Assembly (NCBI GenBank): GCA_022702545.1
Contig: JAHRBC010000002.1
Coordinates: forward strand, 8,432,001-8,496,000
From: Phycomyces nitens
Lineage: Eukaryota > Mucoromycota > Mucoromycetes > Mucorales > Phycomycetaceae
Length of the DNA: 64,000 nucleotides
Direction of reading: 5' to 3'
In this document: one piece after another, positions 44,701-55,269 of the stretch
How positions within the stretch are numbered: position 1 is the first letter of the stretch
How the letters are laid out: each line of letters begins with the position of its first letter
Notes under the pieces: model-generated
What the model was told of the DNA's origin: nothing
Databases searched by the model: none
Seen by the model: only the letters and a program-made list of their open reading frames with translations
Position numbers and translations under genes: made by a program

Positions 44701-46048
44701 CAGTGAGCGGAACAAAGTAGCAGCCCAATTTTCAGTTGCCGCATATTTTGAAAACATGCATGGTTTTCATATTTGAAAAAGCATATCAAAGATACTAGTT
44801 AAGAAGCTCATATTACTACAAAACACTTATTGAACATTTTAATTTTATAATTTATAACAAAATACATATTTTTAATATTTGGTATTATTACCATTGGCAT
44901 CAATAACAGCCTGACATCTTCTAGGCATGCTGGAGATTAAACTCCCCAAATACTCTTTTGGTATTTTCTTCCACTCCCTTTCAACAGCATGCTTCAAATG
45001 ATAGGTACTGATCAAGTTGTACTTATTTGATCGTACCTGACGCTTGAGGTAAGCCCAAACATGCTCTATGGGGTTCAAGTCTGGACTTTGGGCTGGCCAG
45101 TTACCCATAAGCTGAAGACGATTTTCTTTCTTCCAGGCCATCGTCAAAGCACTTGTGTGACATCGGGCATTGTCCTCCTGTAGCTTAAAACGCCTCCAGC
45201 TTTGGTCTTGCTTAAAAGCATTTAAAGAAGGGAGGTAAGCTCTTTCCAAGGTGCTGATGTACTTCTTGGAATTAATATTTCCTTTCATGACATCTAAAAC
45301 TCCGACACCCTTGCCATAAAAACACCCCCAGACCATAATGGCACCACCACCAAACTTCACGGTTGGTGAGATGAAGTTGAGGCGAAAACCGGTCTTGTTG
45401 CGCCTAAGAACTCTCCTGCGCCCATCACTTCCGTGAAGCTTGAAACGGGACTCATCAGACCAGATGATAGCGTTCCAATCTGTGAGTTTCCATGTCAGAT
45501 GTTCTTTTGCCCATTGCAATCGCTTCTTTCGATTAACTTCTGAAATCTTTGGTTTTGAAATCATTCTACGGGAGTAAATACCAACTCCACGTAGAAACTT
45601 GCGTAGAGTCTTGTCTGCTACAGGTGTAGCCAAGTTTTTACAGATCTTGGTTAATGGCTCTGTTGGATCTCGGCTAATCTCAAGAATGATCTGTCTTTTG
45701 TCTCTTTTATTCAGTTTTGGTGGTCTACCAGATCGTGTAGAAGCTTTATGCGAGCCTGTTTCTCTGTAACTTTTAAGGACACGCTTTACGACGCCTTTGC
45801 CGACACTGACTTTTTTAGCTATGTCCACTTGGCTTGTTCCATTCTTAATGCTCTCATGTACAATGATGGCACGAGTTGTGTCATCAGTTTGCTTATAACC
45901 AGAAGGGTGAACCTTTGGGGACTTTTCTGTGCATTTAGTTTGTTCCATGTTGTTTTGAAATGATGTGTTAGAAGGGAAAGAGAGAGTTTTTATTTATGAT
46001 GCAATATCGGCTATTAAACATTGGGCTGCTACTTTGTTCCGCTCACTG
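44701..46048 (-). mobile_element. Complete Tc1-type transposon, 1348 bp
   Basis: Perfect 29-bp terminal inverted repeats start CAGTGAGCGGAACAAAGTAG on each side and are flanked by a TA duplication at 44699-44700 and 46049-46050. The element carries one intact transposase gene. With identical termini and an uninterrupted gene it is the best candidate for a recently mobile element in the window. Confidence 0.97.
44872..45948 (-). CDS. Tc1-type transposase (DD35E spacing), intact
   Basis: 358 residues from Met 45948. An N-terminal helix-turn-helix (TSQVDIAKKVSVGKGVVKRV, 38-57) and a second one around 83-120 are separated by a GRPPK hook (74-78). The catalytic triad is complete: IIWSDESRF with Asp165, LQEDNARCH with Asp259, and SPDLNPIEHVW with Glu295. 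A glycine-rich strand GGGAIMVWGCF (200-210) lies between. The enzyme cuts and pastes the element at TA sites. Thirty-five residues separate Asp259 and Glu295, one more than classical Tc1 (DD34E). The ATG lies 100 bases inside the right terminus. No stop, frameshift or altered catalytic residue. Confidence 0.95.
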   Translation of the reverse strand: MEQTKCTEKSPKVHPSGYKQTDDTTRAIIVHESIKNGTSQVDIAKKVSVGKGVVKRVLKSYRETGSHKASTRSGRPPKLNKRDKRQIILEISRDPTEPLTKICKNLATPVADKTLRKFLRGVGIYSRRMISKPKISEVNRKKRLQWAKEHLTWKLTDWNAIIWSDESRFKLHGSDGRRRVLRRNKTGFRLNFISPTVKFGGGAIMVWGCFYGKGVGVLDVMKGNINSKKYISTLERAYLPSLNAFKQDQSWRRFKLQEDNARCHTSALTMAWKKENRLQLMGNWPAQSPDLNPIEHVWAYLKRQVRSNKYNLISTYHLKHAVEREWKKIPKEYLGSLISSMPRRCQAVIDANGNNTKY

Positions 46049-46242
46049 TAGAATGCGCAAACTTCCCCTGGTTGCTATCAAGAACAAGAAATGCATTGGT
46101 GAATGTGAACTTTTTACGATGTATTTCGACCCTATCCTATCCTCTTTGCTATCTGACCCTGATAGAAAGGTTTTATTGCGATGGTCGAATGTGACAAGCG
46201 ATGAAAGCGGGGACATACGCCCTGATGCAACTACAGGATTTT

Positions 46243-47990
46243 CGGACCCAAATGAGCTTTTCTTGCAAACTTTTGCCTTTTGGTGCAACTTAAATGGGCA
46301 CAGGTCAAGTATCGAAATGGTGATGTGAGACTGCATACAAAATTATATTCATCTGCAAAGCTAGCTCGCTACCCCCTTAGTTTCCCTTTCACTCAAATAC
46401 AATCCAACTATTCAATAACAAAGCTATCGAGTCAATAAAATGACAGGATCCAGAATAAAAAAAACCATCAAGAGATCAGGACGCCCACAACTTACTAGGT
46501 CTCCACATATTCGAGATTTGATCATTGAAAAGAGTGTGAACCATTTCAAGACTCCAAATCAGATCTCTCGAGAGCTTGACATTCCTAGACAGGCAGTCTG
46601 TGAAATCATCGAGAGGTCCGAGAAGACAGAAACTATCGAATAACAGTCTTTAGGTGATCTTGAAAGTATCATCCAGGACCATCACCGTCAATTTATCATC
46701 AATTCTGTCAATGAAAACAACATCATCACCCTATAGGAGTTAAAATCCGTACTATTGGAAGAGTTTGACAACATTGGTAGCATTAGTGCGTGTACTCTGC
46801 AATCTCTTGAATAACGTTGAAAGGATTATATTGAAGAGGTTGACTCCAATGGAAGAGAAGAGAAATGATGAAGAGATTCGTCGAAAAAGAAATACGTTTA
46901 TATTAAGCCTTCAACCCGAGGGCATTCTGTACAATCAAAATTGTATTTTTATCGACGAGGCAGGCTTCAATATTAACATGATCAAAGGCCACGCTCAATC
47001 AAAAGCTGGCACAGCAACCTTTGTTAAAACTATAACCAAGAGAACAGTAAATGTGACAATGCTAGAATTCACTACAATCCCTCTCTCCACAGCTGGCTGC
47101 AAGAAAAAACAAGCATCAACTCAAGTTTCTTCTTCCTTACTCTCCTTTCTTGAATCCTGTCGATGAATGCTTTTCCAAGCTAAAGAACTTTGTCAAGTAG
47201 TATTTGGATACCAAAGAAATCTTGTACGAGAGGATCCAACCTAGTAGTTATCAAATATCTAAGCAGGATTGGAAATTCTGGGCCAGGCATTCAATCTCAT
47301 TTCACCAAAAGTGTTTAGACATGGAAATAAATATTTGATTTTATTTTTAAATTTATTTCGACGTGAATAAATAAAGAGAAAGGAAGTCTAATTATGCTCA
47401 GCCAAATCAAAGGGACCATAACCAGCCATGCCCTTACAATGCTCCTTTTCCGTCAATCTGACAATGTTTGGGTTCCCAACTTGTGAAAGCAAAGGAGGAG
47501 GGGAGACAGAGTATCCTGCTTGCTTTAGGTTCTCTTTGTGAGATTTCTGAAGATTTTGAATTTCTTTCAGTGTGTTTTCGAGCTGGCACTACAAAGAAGT
47601 AAGCCAGGGCCAGCTAAGTTTTGGAAAGTATACATTTGCATACCTTGAAGTTCCAATAAAATCGAATTGTCTGCCGAAGGAATTCATCCTTGTCCCTAAA
47701 ATCAGGCTTTATCTCCTAAAAATCTTTTTTCCAAAGGTGAAAGATATTTTCGTTGAAGGATAAAGACCAGAGCTGTATTTTAGCCTTTGTAATTAGAAAA
47801 AGGAAAAAAAGTTAAATAAATATGAGGTTTTACTAGTTTCATATCATAGAATGGGTTTACCTGCAGCATGAACAAAGAGGATCTTGACCTTTTGAAAGGT
47901 ATCAAGTGAGGCATATTTCAGTTCGTCCGCTATTGTCTTGAACATCGAAAGAACGGCGAACATGTCTTTGCGGTGGTTGGAAATTTATTT
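46243..47990 (-). repeat. 1.75-kb duplication, inverted copy of 30020-31800
   Basis: Begins at GACCCAAATGAGCTTTTCTT, which truncates the RPD-type gene at about 46240, and continues through the IS630 remnant into the 3' half of the gene at 47391-48667. Because the complete gene is here, this copy is probably the source and 30020-31800 the derivative. Confidence 0.85.
46440..47340 (+). pseudogene. IS630-like transposase with internal deletion
   Basis: The start at 46440 gives an intact N-terminus: MTGSRIKKTIKRSGRPQLTR and the helix-turn-helix word KTPNQISRELDIPRQAVCEI. After a stop at 46641, the region with the first catalytic Asp reads CIFIDEAGFNINMIKGH. The second Asp region is absent. The C-terminal PYSPFLNPVDECFSKLKN follows in another frame, with Asp in the third catalytic position. 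Inactive. The duplicate at 30720-31620 shares the deletion. Confidence 0.8.
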
Positions 47991-48667
47991 TGGTCATGTC
48001 GGTATGTTTAAACACACCAGAGACTTCTGTAACGCAGACTTCGATATCGTAGAGATCTTGCAGCCTGATCACTCCGTCAGTATTATAGCAGAATTTGCCA
48101 TCTTTAAACTGGCCCTTTTGCTTCAATTGTCTAGTCATTGATAGGAGATGCTCTTCACCAGAAAAAAAACCAATATTTAGGCAGGCGTATTTTCCTTCAC
48201 TGATGGAATAACTAGCAACTTTTAAAAATGGCTCGACAAGGAAGTTGTTGTATATTGCTTCACTGTATGCTAATTGTACTTTTCTGTTGTACAAAGACTG
48301 CAAAAACAAAAAGGAGCAATGCCGTCAGTAATTTTTTTAAAAATTTGCAAGAAATACTTACGCAGCAGTAAAGAGTTCTTCAATGAAACCAGCTTGCTGG
48401 GACAGTAATGGGGTTTCATCTGATACAGTAGGGCTATTCTTGACATTGGATTTAAAAGCAGGTATTGTTTTTTGCAAGAATAATCAAATTCTGTTTTCCA
48501 AGCATAATATTCATACCACAGATACGTACACTTTCTACCACAAGGTCAATATACGAGCATAGTTTTCTGTCAAAGGCATAGACCCTTTTTTTCTTTGGAC
48601 TTTTGCTCTCTGTAGCCCTCAAAAATATCTCTGGGGAAAGAAGGGCGCGGTGACACGCCTTTTTCAT
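47391..48667 (-). pseudogene. E[V]SG-family gene of unknown function, multi-exon, frameshifted
   Basis: From Met 48667 come KKACHRALLSPEIFLRATES and DLVVESVRICGMN, a one-base shift near 48480, and SPTVSDETPLLSQQAGFIEE ending at a GTAAGT donor at about 48362. The next exon has SLYNRKVQLAYSEAIYNNFL, YNTDGVIRLQDLYDIEVCVT and EVSG. A one-base shift near 47985 precedes NHRKDMFAVLSMFKTIADEL and KVKILFVHAAG, followed by a further intron, a TAG after WKKDF, another intron, and a final exon ending GYGPFDLAEHN at 47391. TDG...TEVSG is the pattern shared with 41733-42881. Its last third is duplicated at 30.0 and 32.5 kb. Function unknown. Confidence 0.65.
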
Positions 48668-49184
48668 AGCAGATAATGTTATGCTTTGTAGGGCTATGGG
48701 AGATATATATTAATAACACTTTTTTAGTATTTTATCACAATATATATACTAATCAAAGTATAAATCCAAAGTTTTAATATACTTGCTATCTTTGTTCAGA
48801 AGATATGTGTTACAGAAGTTGATGTATAGTCTTTCGGAACTAGAAATTGAACAAATTTGTTGGTGATTTTTGTGGTGGAAGTGTACATAAAAATACCGTC
48901 AAAACCGTGAGCACAGGCATTAACCTTCATTAACTTCTTTTTTGACTTGGTCCACTATAAAAAGAATGAGTACTGATGAGAATTCAATCATTGACCAAGA
49001 AAAGGATTATACCTATAAGAATATTTACCTCGACAGCATAAAATAATAATAAAAAGACTACAATGTCTTGTTGGGATTCTACAAACAGGAAAAGGAAAAA
49101 ATTATTAACAAAATAAAATAAAAAACATTAGTTTCATTACCTTTAAGCTTTAGTAGCCATCATTTGTGCTTCTCAGTGATTACT
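48668..49184. other. No recognised gene
   Basis: AT-rich sequence without repeats or long frames. Confidence 0.5.
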
Positions 49185-49590
49185 TGCAACAGCACACGGT
49201 TGACCCCCCGACCCTCATTCTGGTGCAGAATGTGGTGCTGCGCCTGAATGCCCATATTGTCACTCTCCATGCCTATATAGTCAACCTCATTACCATGGGC
49301 AAGCCATACTAATAAGTGAGGATCAAGAGATGACAGCGATGGAGGAAGAATTCTGGGCCTAACATGCAGTTGTAATCACTAAGAAGAATCTATCAAGACC
49401 TTGCAACAGCACACGGTTGACCCCCCGACCCTCATTCTGGTGCAGAATGTGGTGCTGCGCCTGAATGCCCATATTGTCACTCTCCATGCCTATGTAGTCA
49501 ACCTCATTACCATGGGCAAGCCATACTAATAAGTGAGGATCAAGAGATGACAGCGATGGAGGAAGAATTCTGGGCCTAACATGCAGTTGG
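49185..49590 (-). repeat. Tandem duplication of a 190-bp coding-like segment
   Basis: Two almost identical copies, about 49185-49373 and 49397-49588 (offset 213 bases), differ at one or two bases. On the minus strand each reads HLLVWLAHGNEVDYIGMESD and IQAQHHILHQNEGRGVNRVL, which looks like real protein. The copy at 49397-49588 is in a 163-codon frame (49359-49850). Family unknown; it may be an exon. Confidence 0.8.
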
Positions 49591-49937
49591 TTTGATGAAT
49601 CGAGCAAAAGAAAAATAATTGAAAAATATATATTGCTGACGTAGTATTTTCGAGGATTAAATATATTACTGGTGAAATGATTGCGTTCATTTTGCTTAAG
49701 GCGCTCTTCACTATATGGTGGACCGATTTTAAAAAATGGAAAGTAAAGGCCTATTGTGGGTTTAGTCCATCGGACTGCACACACAGAGAAACCCGAAAAT
49801 GCTGGTAAAGATGTGCATACAAAAAAATCGTTTGACCAGAAAGGTATCATTTACCGTTATCCACCAGAAGGCGGGAAGACAAATGACAATATATTCGTCT
49901 TAGGAGCTCGCTGTCTGCAGTAGTGCTGCTCAAACAC
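49591..49937. other. 5' part of the 163-codon minus frame, otherwise nothing recognised
   Basis: The frame 49359-49850 extends into this stretch (SGFSVCAVRWTKPTIGLYFP), possibly upstream exon sequence, but composition weakens towards 49600-49680. Confidence 0.35.
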
Positions 49938-50673
49938 AGCCAAAGAGGATCAGCTTTCCATGGTTACCACATTCTCAATGAGAGTGCCACGGTGAAGAGC
50001 AAGATCCGAGGCAATGGATCTAAGTGAAGGAGTGGGGCAGACAGATGTAGACAGGCGGACAAGACGAGAGAGCCAACTGGAGACGGTACTAGTTTGAATA
50101 TTGTGGTCTGGGTATTTGGAGTTAACGAAGAGAGAGGACGAGGGTCTTGGGACAAACAGAGGGTAGTCACGCAAGGCTCGGAAGGCTAAGACTGGGCATA
50201 AGGAATGGAAGGAGGGATGGGCATGTATGCCAAGAGACTTGACAATGCGGTGACCTCCCCGAGTCTCTTTTGGAATGGGAATTACCAAGTACAGAATCTG
50301 ATCATAGGTGTATGATCAGAACAAGTCAATTCTGGCGAGGTCAGAGGGTCGGAGGAAGGCAGTGAGGACAAGTAGAAAAGCGGTCTTCTCTTGTAACTTG
50401 CTGAGAGGTGGAAAAAGCAGAAGGGATGCACACAAGAGCGGCAAAGATTGGAGCGAGGTCCACCTGTGGACGATAGAGTGAGACCGGAGGAGCAGAACGA
50501 CGAAGAGAGGAGAAGAGATGGGCCAGGTCTCCAGTATCGGCAGATGAAGGGTTGATATGGAAACGGAGGATGGTAGACCTGAAGAGCTGGAGAGTGTTCA
50601 CACTGTAGTTAGACACTGCGGCAGAGGTGAGGAAGTTAATCAGGTCTTGGGAGGAGAACTCAGTAGGTGACAC
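49938..50673 (-). pseudogene. DIRS-type tyrosine recombinase, frameshifted
   Basis: Minus-strand frames follow the order of a DIRS-like integrase: NYSVNTLQLFRSTILRFH in the N-terminal SAM-like domain (50341-50673), a one-base shift, then AFLRPSDLARIDL with the first catalytic Arg, a stop, then KETRGGHRIVKSLGIHAHPS, ALRDYP, STVSSWLSRL and SLRSIASDLALHRG (second Arg region). A TGA replaces the usual Trp after VVTM, followed by SSLAVFEQHY, where the Tyr would be the nucleophile. In DIRS elements this enzyme inserts a circular DNA copy without target duplication. At least two shifts and two stops inactivate it. No DIRS reverse transcriptase was found nearby. Confidence 0.78.
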
Positions 50674-50859
50674 ATCATGCTGGGCAACTCAAACGACAAA
50701 CAGTGATTGTCCTCTCTTGTAGGCCCGGTTGGTCGATGAGTCCATCAACAATGGGGAGGCGAGTGCAGAAGAAGCGTCCTCAGTGTAACCCATGTGTGAC
50801 AGTTGGTATTCCAGATATAGAAATAGCATCCCATAATATCACCATATCATGTATACTCC

Positions 50860-51205
50860 TGTTACGGGAACAGATAACTTTATTGAAGTTTATAAAAAAT
50901 AACCACCTAAATCATAGTTAGGATAAGTGTAAAAGGTGATGAAATACATACCAAAATACAGATTGGTGGTTAAGTTAAAAAATATGGGAATTGTTCTGGG
51001 ACGGGGAAAAGGGAGGGAAAATAAGATATACGAGAATTAAGAATATAGGTAATTTGATAGAAACTAAAAAAGGTACTTCATGTAACAACGTACAGAGTCT
51101 TTATAATGTGAATATTAAGTGAAATTGGAACACTCCTCTCCGGTTACACTGAATCTACCTTATCAATATCCCAAATACCATTCTAATAAACACAGAGGTT
51201 ATTCC
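50860..51205 (+). repeat. LTR-like repeat, internally deleted copy of 27691-28420
   Basis: Starts TGTTACGGGAACAG like the 27.7-kb copy, jumps at about 51062 across some 395 bases present there, and goes on to CAGAGGTTATT. The jump occurs between short GATA words. Confidence 0.6.
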
Positions 51206-51601
51206 CTTAAAGTAGACTATCACACCCTGTCTTCAAAACGTCGTCGGAGACCCGCCAAACGAACAGCCTCCACTTGGGGTTGGTCAATGGCCGAGGGGCG
51301 TGTGTAGACGGAATCACCGGTTGACCGCGGAAGAGGAGAGGAGGGCAAAGAGCCATGGATGACAGGAGAGGAAACCACAGAGCGGATGGTCAATGAGGGA
51401 CTACGTGTAGGAAACACCTGTATCGATTACAGACTCATTCCCGTAGTAAGGACTCAATTCAATATCCGCGAAATAAAAAAAAATAACTTCTTTAACTCTC
51501 TCATTGTGTTATATCTACTTTTGCTTGACAGGTCATGTCTGAAAATATACGAGTAAAAACAGACAGCGTTAAACAACAATAGATGTGTTTATTAATTTTA
51601 T
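51206..51601. other. No recognised gene
   Basis: Less AT-rich at 51240-51420 with frames on both strands, none assignable. Confidence 0.4.
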
Positions 51602-52675
51602 TTAGTATTTGGTGGAGCCACCACCTGCCTTCTTCATTTCGGCTATACGATTTGGCAGTGACATGCAATGCCTTTCACATACTTCAACGGGTATTTTTTT
51701 CCACTCTTCGTGGATTGCGGAATCTAGCTCCTTAATATTTTTTGGAGCTGGTACTCTTGTCCTTACCATGCGCCCAAGATAAGCCCACAAGTTCTTGATA
51801 GGACTGAGATCCGGGCTATTCGGCAGCCATACCATTACTGGAATACCCTGACACTTCTTCCAGTCCTTGGCCAGCTTCGACTTATGACAAGGAGCATTGT
51901 CTTCTTGATAAATGAACTCCCCGTCATGATGTTCATTTAAATTGTCCATGAAAGGGACAAGGTTTTTGCCCAGTAAGTTGATATAGGCATATTGGTCAAG
52001 AGTGTTGATTATGGTCTTCAAAGGGCCGACTCCTCCTGCCCACACACAGCCCCACATCATTACGGAACTATCGTCAAACTGCATTCTTGGCATAATACAG
52101 CCTTTTCCAAACTTTTCTACTGGAAAGAACCACACTCGCATATTGCCATCCTTGGGAAAAATCATGAACCTAGATTCATCACTCCAGATGACACAATCCC
52201 ATCTTTGATTGGTTTTTTTTTGAGTGATGAGCAAAAGCTAATTGCTTCTTTATGTGCCTGTTGGATATCTGAGGGTTAAACACAGTGCAACAAGAAGACA
52301 TTCCAATCCTACGAATGGAACGGTGGATGGTAGCCATTGAAATGTAACTGTCTATTGTGTCACTCAGGTGTTAATCAGCTCTCCGAGTGTAGCCCTACGA
52401 TTCTTTTTCATTTCACTCTCAAGATGGCGTAAATCACGCTCATTAAGGATCCTTAAACATCCTTTTCGCTTTCTGGCAAATTCAGTGCCTCTCTGTCTCC
52501 ATCTTTGTATGGTCTTTTGGACAGTTGCTTTGGGTATACCAGTTTTGGCTGAAATGGCAGCTTGTGTAATGTTATGAAGAGCACCTCCTATGATCAGACC
52601 TTTTTGGCAATCTGAATGCTGTTTTCGCTTATAAAGAGGTTTATTGTTAATCTTGTGGGATATGGTGTGATTCGA
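51602..52675 (-). pseudogene. Tc1-type transposase, frameshifted, with K in the third catalytic position
   Basis: The N-terminal part (about 52675-52365) reads HNITQAAISAKTGIPKATVQ and LNERDLRHLESEMKKNRRAT up to INT and a stop. Shifted frames continue to QKKTNQRWDC. From 52234 an open frame gives VIWSDESRF (first Asp), SSVMMWGCVWAGG, YQEDNAPCHKS (second Asp) and NSPDLSPIKNLWAYLGRMV, ending GGGSTKY at 51602. It belongs to the same broad group as 40062-41123 but is clearly diverged. Lys again stands 34 residues after the second Asp. Confidence 0.85.
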
Positions 52676-52833
52676 ATGAGAAAAAAGGTATAGAAAAAGA
52701 AAAACAAGAATGTAGTATTGATATGCTATTTGGAGGAGTTTGAATGAGGACTCCTTACTAAAGGAATGGGTCTGTATTTCACAAAGTGGTTTGGGATTTT
52801 TTATCCTTCATTAAATATTTATCTTTTATTTCT

Positions 52834-55269
52834 TCAGCGCGATTTTTTTGGCGAAAAAAAGGTATAATCGTTTGGAGAAGAAGATCTCTTGCGCGCATTG
52901 ATAATACCATCGAAACTACTTGAAGATATAGACGCTGATTTAGCAGAGCAGATAATATCCTTGAGCTCAACAAGTTTATCCTAGTGTTGCAGTGAATGAT
53001 AAAGGAATCAGTATGTTACTAATTAAACTCATAAAAAACTAATTCTGAAAAATAATATATACCTTCCATCTAAAAAGACTAATCAAGGAATCCTTAAAAT
53101 TCTTGATATGATTGACATGTGTGGGAATATGAATAGTTGAACTAAGATTGACCAGATATACACCATTAACTCTTTGCATCTGCAGGATGTAGCCATCAAA
53201 CCCTATAGAATATATTTTTTGTAAGTATGAGTTTAGAAACTTTGCGCCTTTCGGAAGCAGTTGACATTTACCACGCCAGTCCATAATATCAATGGATAGA
53301 GCTTGTAGCTCAGGGAGTGAGACGTTTAACTTGGCGATTTGCTTGAAAATGCATTTTGAGACACGAAGATTCTTTGTCTGTTGACACAGCAAAGTTTCTA
53401 CTGACACATCTCTTTTTTTCCACTCAGAAGAGCAAAGCTCCATATTGTGTTTCCGGTCAATAAACATCAAGTCTATCTTTCTACCATATATTCGCTGGGT
53501 ACTTTGTACCCCAAACTTGTTTTTCAAGAGAGAAATGCTGTCTTTGGTAGCTTGACAGGCACCTTCGCCACTAACAAAAACAAACATGATTTAAAATTCC
53601 AGATTTTTCGCAACAAACGGCAATAGAAGCTGACATATACCTTCTTGATTTTATATCTGGAGTATGGCGGATTACAATACTAATTATTGGGTAAACAGCA
53701 TTGAAGAAATCGGACTCTGTGGCATGGCTGTCAATGTTCATATCTTCGAACTTATAAATGTTCCTCAAACTAAGTATTTAATTATCTTTTAGTAGTGATA
53801 TGTGTGGGCATATGACTTTTACTGCATATTTAACTTACAGATACTCGTAGACATCAAGAACTTGAAGTTCCAGGCAATCGACATCATCTTCAAGGTATTT
53901 ACCCTTTATTTTGTTGATTGTTTTTAGGGCATTTTTGTAGCGTTTATCATCTTTTTTTCTTTTTTGGCTTTTATCGAAAAGTGACTAGATTATATAAAAT
54001 ATTCGCAAGTCAATGAGTTTTATATTCTATAAGATCCACGACATCCTACCTGGCATATTTCGTCTTCTATTTTTTCAATACAGTCGTATTCGCTGTCCAT
54101 CTGCTCTATACTTATATCTTCATGTTTTTTACCACGTAGCCACTGCTCAATTGAGGTTCCACTCAAGCATGGTTGCACAATAGCTTTCATCTCTTCATTT
54201 GCAAGGTTGACAATAGAAGAGAGTGCCAATCTAAGAACAGCGAAAGAAAAAATGTGAGAAACTACAATCATTGTAACCCTGAGAGGGGAAATGAGGAAGT
54301 TGACATACTGTAAAGTACAAAATTTCAAGTTGCACTTTGCTTCATATTGAGATAGAAGCACGTATGCAACTTGATTCAAAGCATCCTGTGCATTTGTCGG
54401 GTCCCATTCGTATTCATCAATTGCGGCTTTTTTAGATACATAGGATTTTCCTAAAAGCTTTTTTGAAAGAAGTCAATAAGGCCCATGCAAAAACAACTTT
54501 ATTGTGCTGTCTACTTATTTTGCAGTGCAACTTACCAAGGCATACATCCATTTGTAAAATTCTTTTACCAAAGGAATTGATAACTCGTTCTCGACAATTT
54601 CACAAGCCATTTCTGCCGCCACAACAGCAGCTTGTCTTCCTTGGGCATTCTTCTCAGCCTCAGTTTTTGACAGCTCCTCTTCATCAAACGCATCTGTATC
54701 AGTATTGGGTGATACAGTAGCACCATTGACAACATTTAGAGCCTATGAAAAGGATAAAAGGCAATATTAACAACTGTAGTAACAAATAAGGCTATCACAA
54801 GAAATATATGTACATTGTCAAGTTCTTCAGAGTACTTTTTCCCGCCAAGACGCAGCAGTTTCACAGCATTTAACTCGCCTTCTAGCTTTGCTGATTGTTT
54901 TTCTTGCTCGATTTGATTTTGGAGCTGTTGGGTATCAATGACAAATCTGCGTTCGAGGACGGCTTTAAGTAAGATATTATCACCTCGTTTAGACTCATAA
55001 AACTCTCTACACTTGTCTGCATATGCGCGGACAAACGTTTGTGAGGCATGACTTGCTACTGAACTAAGAAATTCGTTCAATATTTCCTTGATTTTACTGT
55101 AACTAAGCCCCAGGAACGATTCGATTGGAAAAGCATTGATAAGAGCTGATTCGCTGGACCAGTCTTGGGCAGTAAGAGTGCATAGATATGTCTGGGCTTT
55201 TATCTTCTGAAGGTCCTTTTGAGAAAGTTTAAAGTTTGGTGAGAAACCGAAGCAGCGTGGGGTCTTCAT
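52834..55269 (-). CDS. Eight-exon gene of unknown function with PD-(D/E)XK-like motif, apparently intact
   Basis: Exons 55269-54814, 54742-54536, 54457-54309, 54230-54050, 53984-53839, 53769-53641, 53570-53063 and 52980-52834 join in phase through seven GT-AG introns of 65-82 nt into 640 codons without a stop. The N-terminus (MKTPRCFGFSPNFKLSQKDL) is followed by a helical, Gln/Glu-rich region near 120-150. Exon 4 has ALSSIVNLANEEMKAIVQPC. Exon 7 has FGVQSTQRIYGRKIDLMF (442-459) and MELCSSEWKKRD (466-477): Asp456, then Glu472-X-Lys474, the spacing of a PD-(D/E)XK core. The tail is basic (ARKRSSS and SPKKSR), like a nuclear localisation signal. I recall similar hypothetical proteins in Mucorales but no function. 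Seven consistent introns argue for selection on the protein. Confidence 0.78.

Larger units (their letters stand above)
43631..46240 (+). pseudogene. RPD-type nuclease-like gene, frameshifted, with a Tc1 in its intron and a truncated 3' end
   Basis: An acceptor (TCCGTTTTAG, ending 43630) opens a frame reading EQRLLASDIQWCMNNNAALT and FVNEFGLLDKHYATARYKKH. The frame shifts by one near 43830, then runs SSEKERLDSELALFKQ through a Thr/Ser-rich region to LRGITAA at 44623. Exon 2 (46052-46240) reads RKLPLVAIKNKKCIGE, ELFTMYFDPILSSLLSDPD, LLRWSNV and IRPDAT, then breaks at a duplication junction before the E-X-K part. The two exons join in phase (GC+A = Ala). A complete Tc1 element, 44701-46048, lies between them. 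FDPIL, LRWSN and RPD match the zinc-finger/nuclease family. Inactive. Confidence 0.7.
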
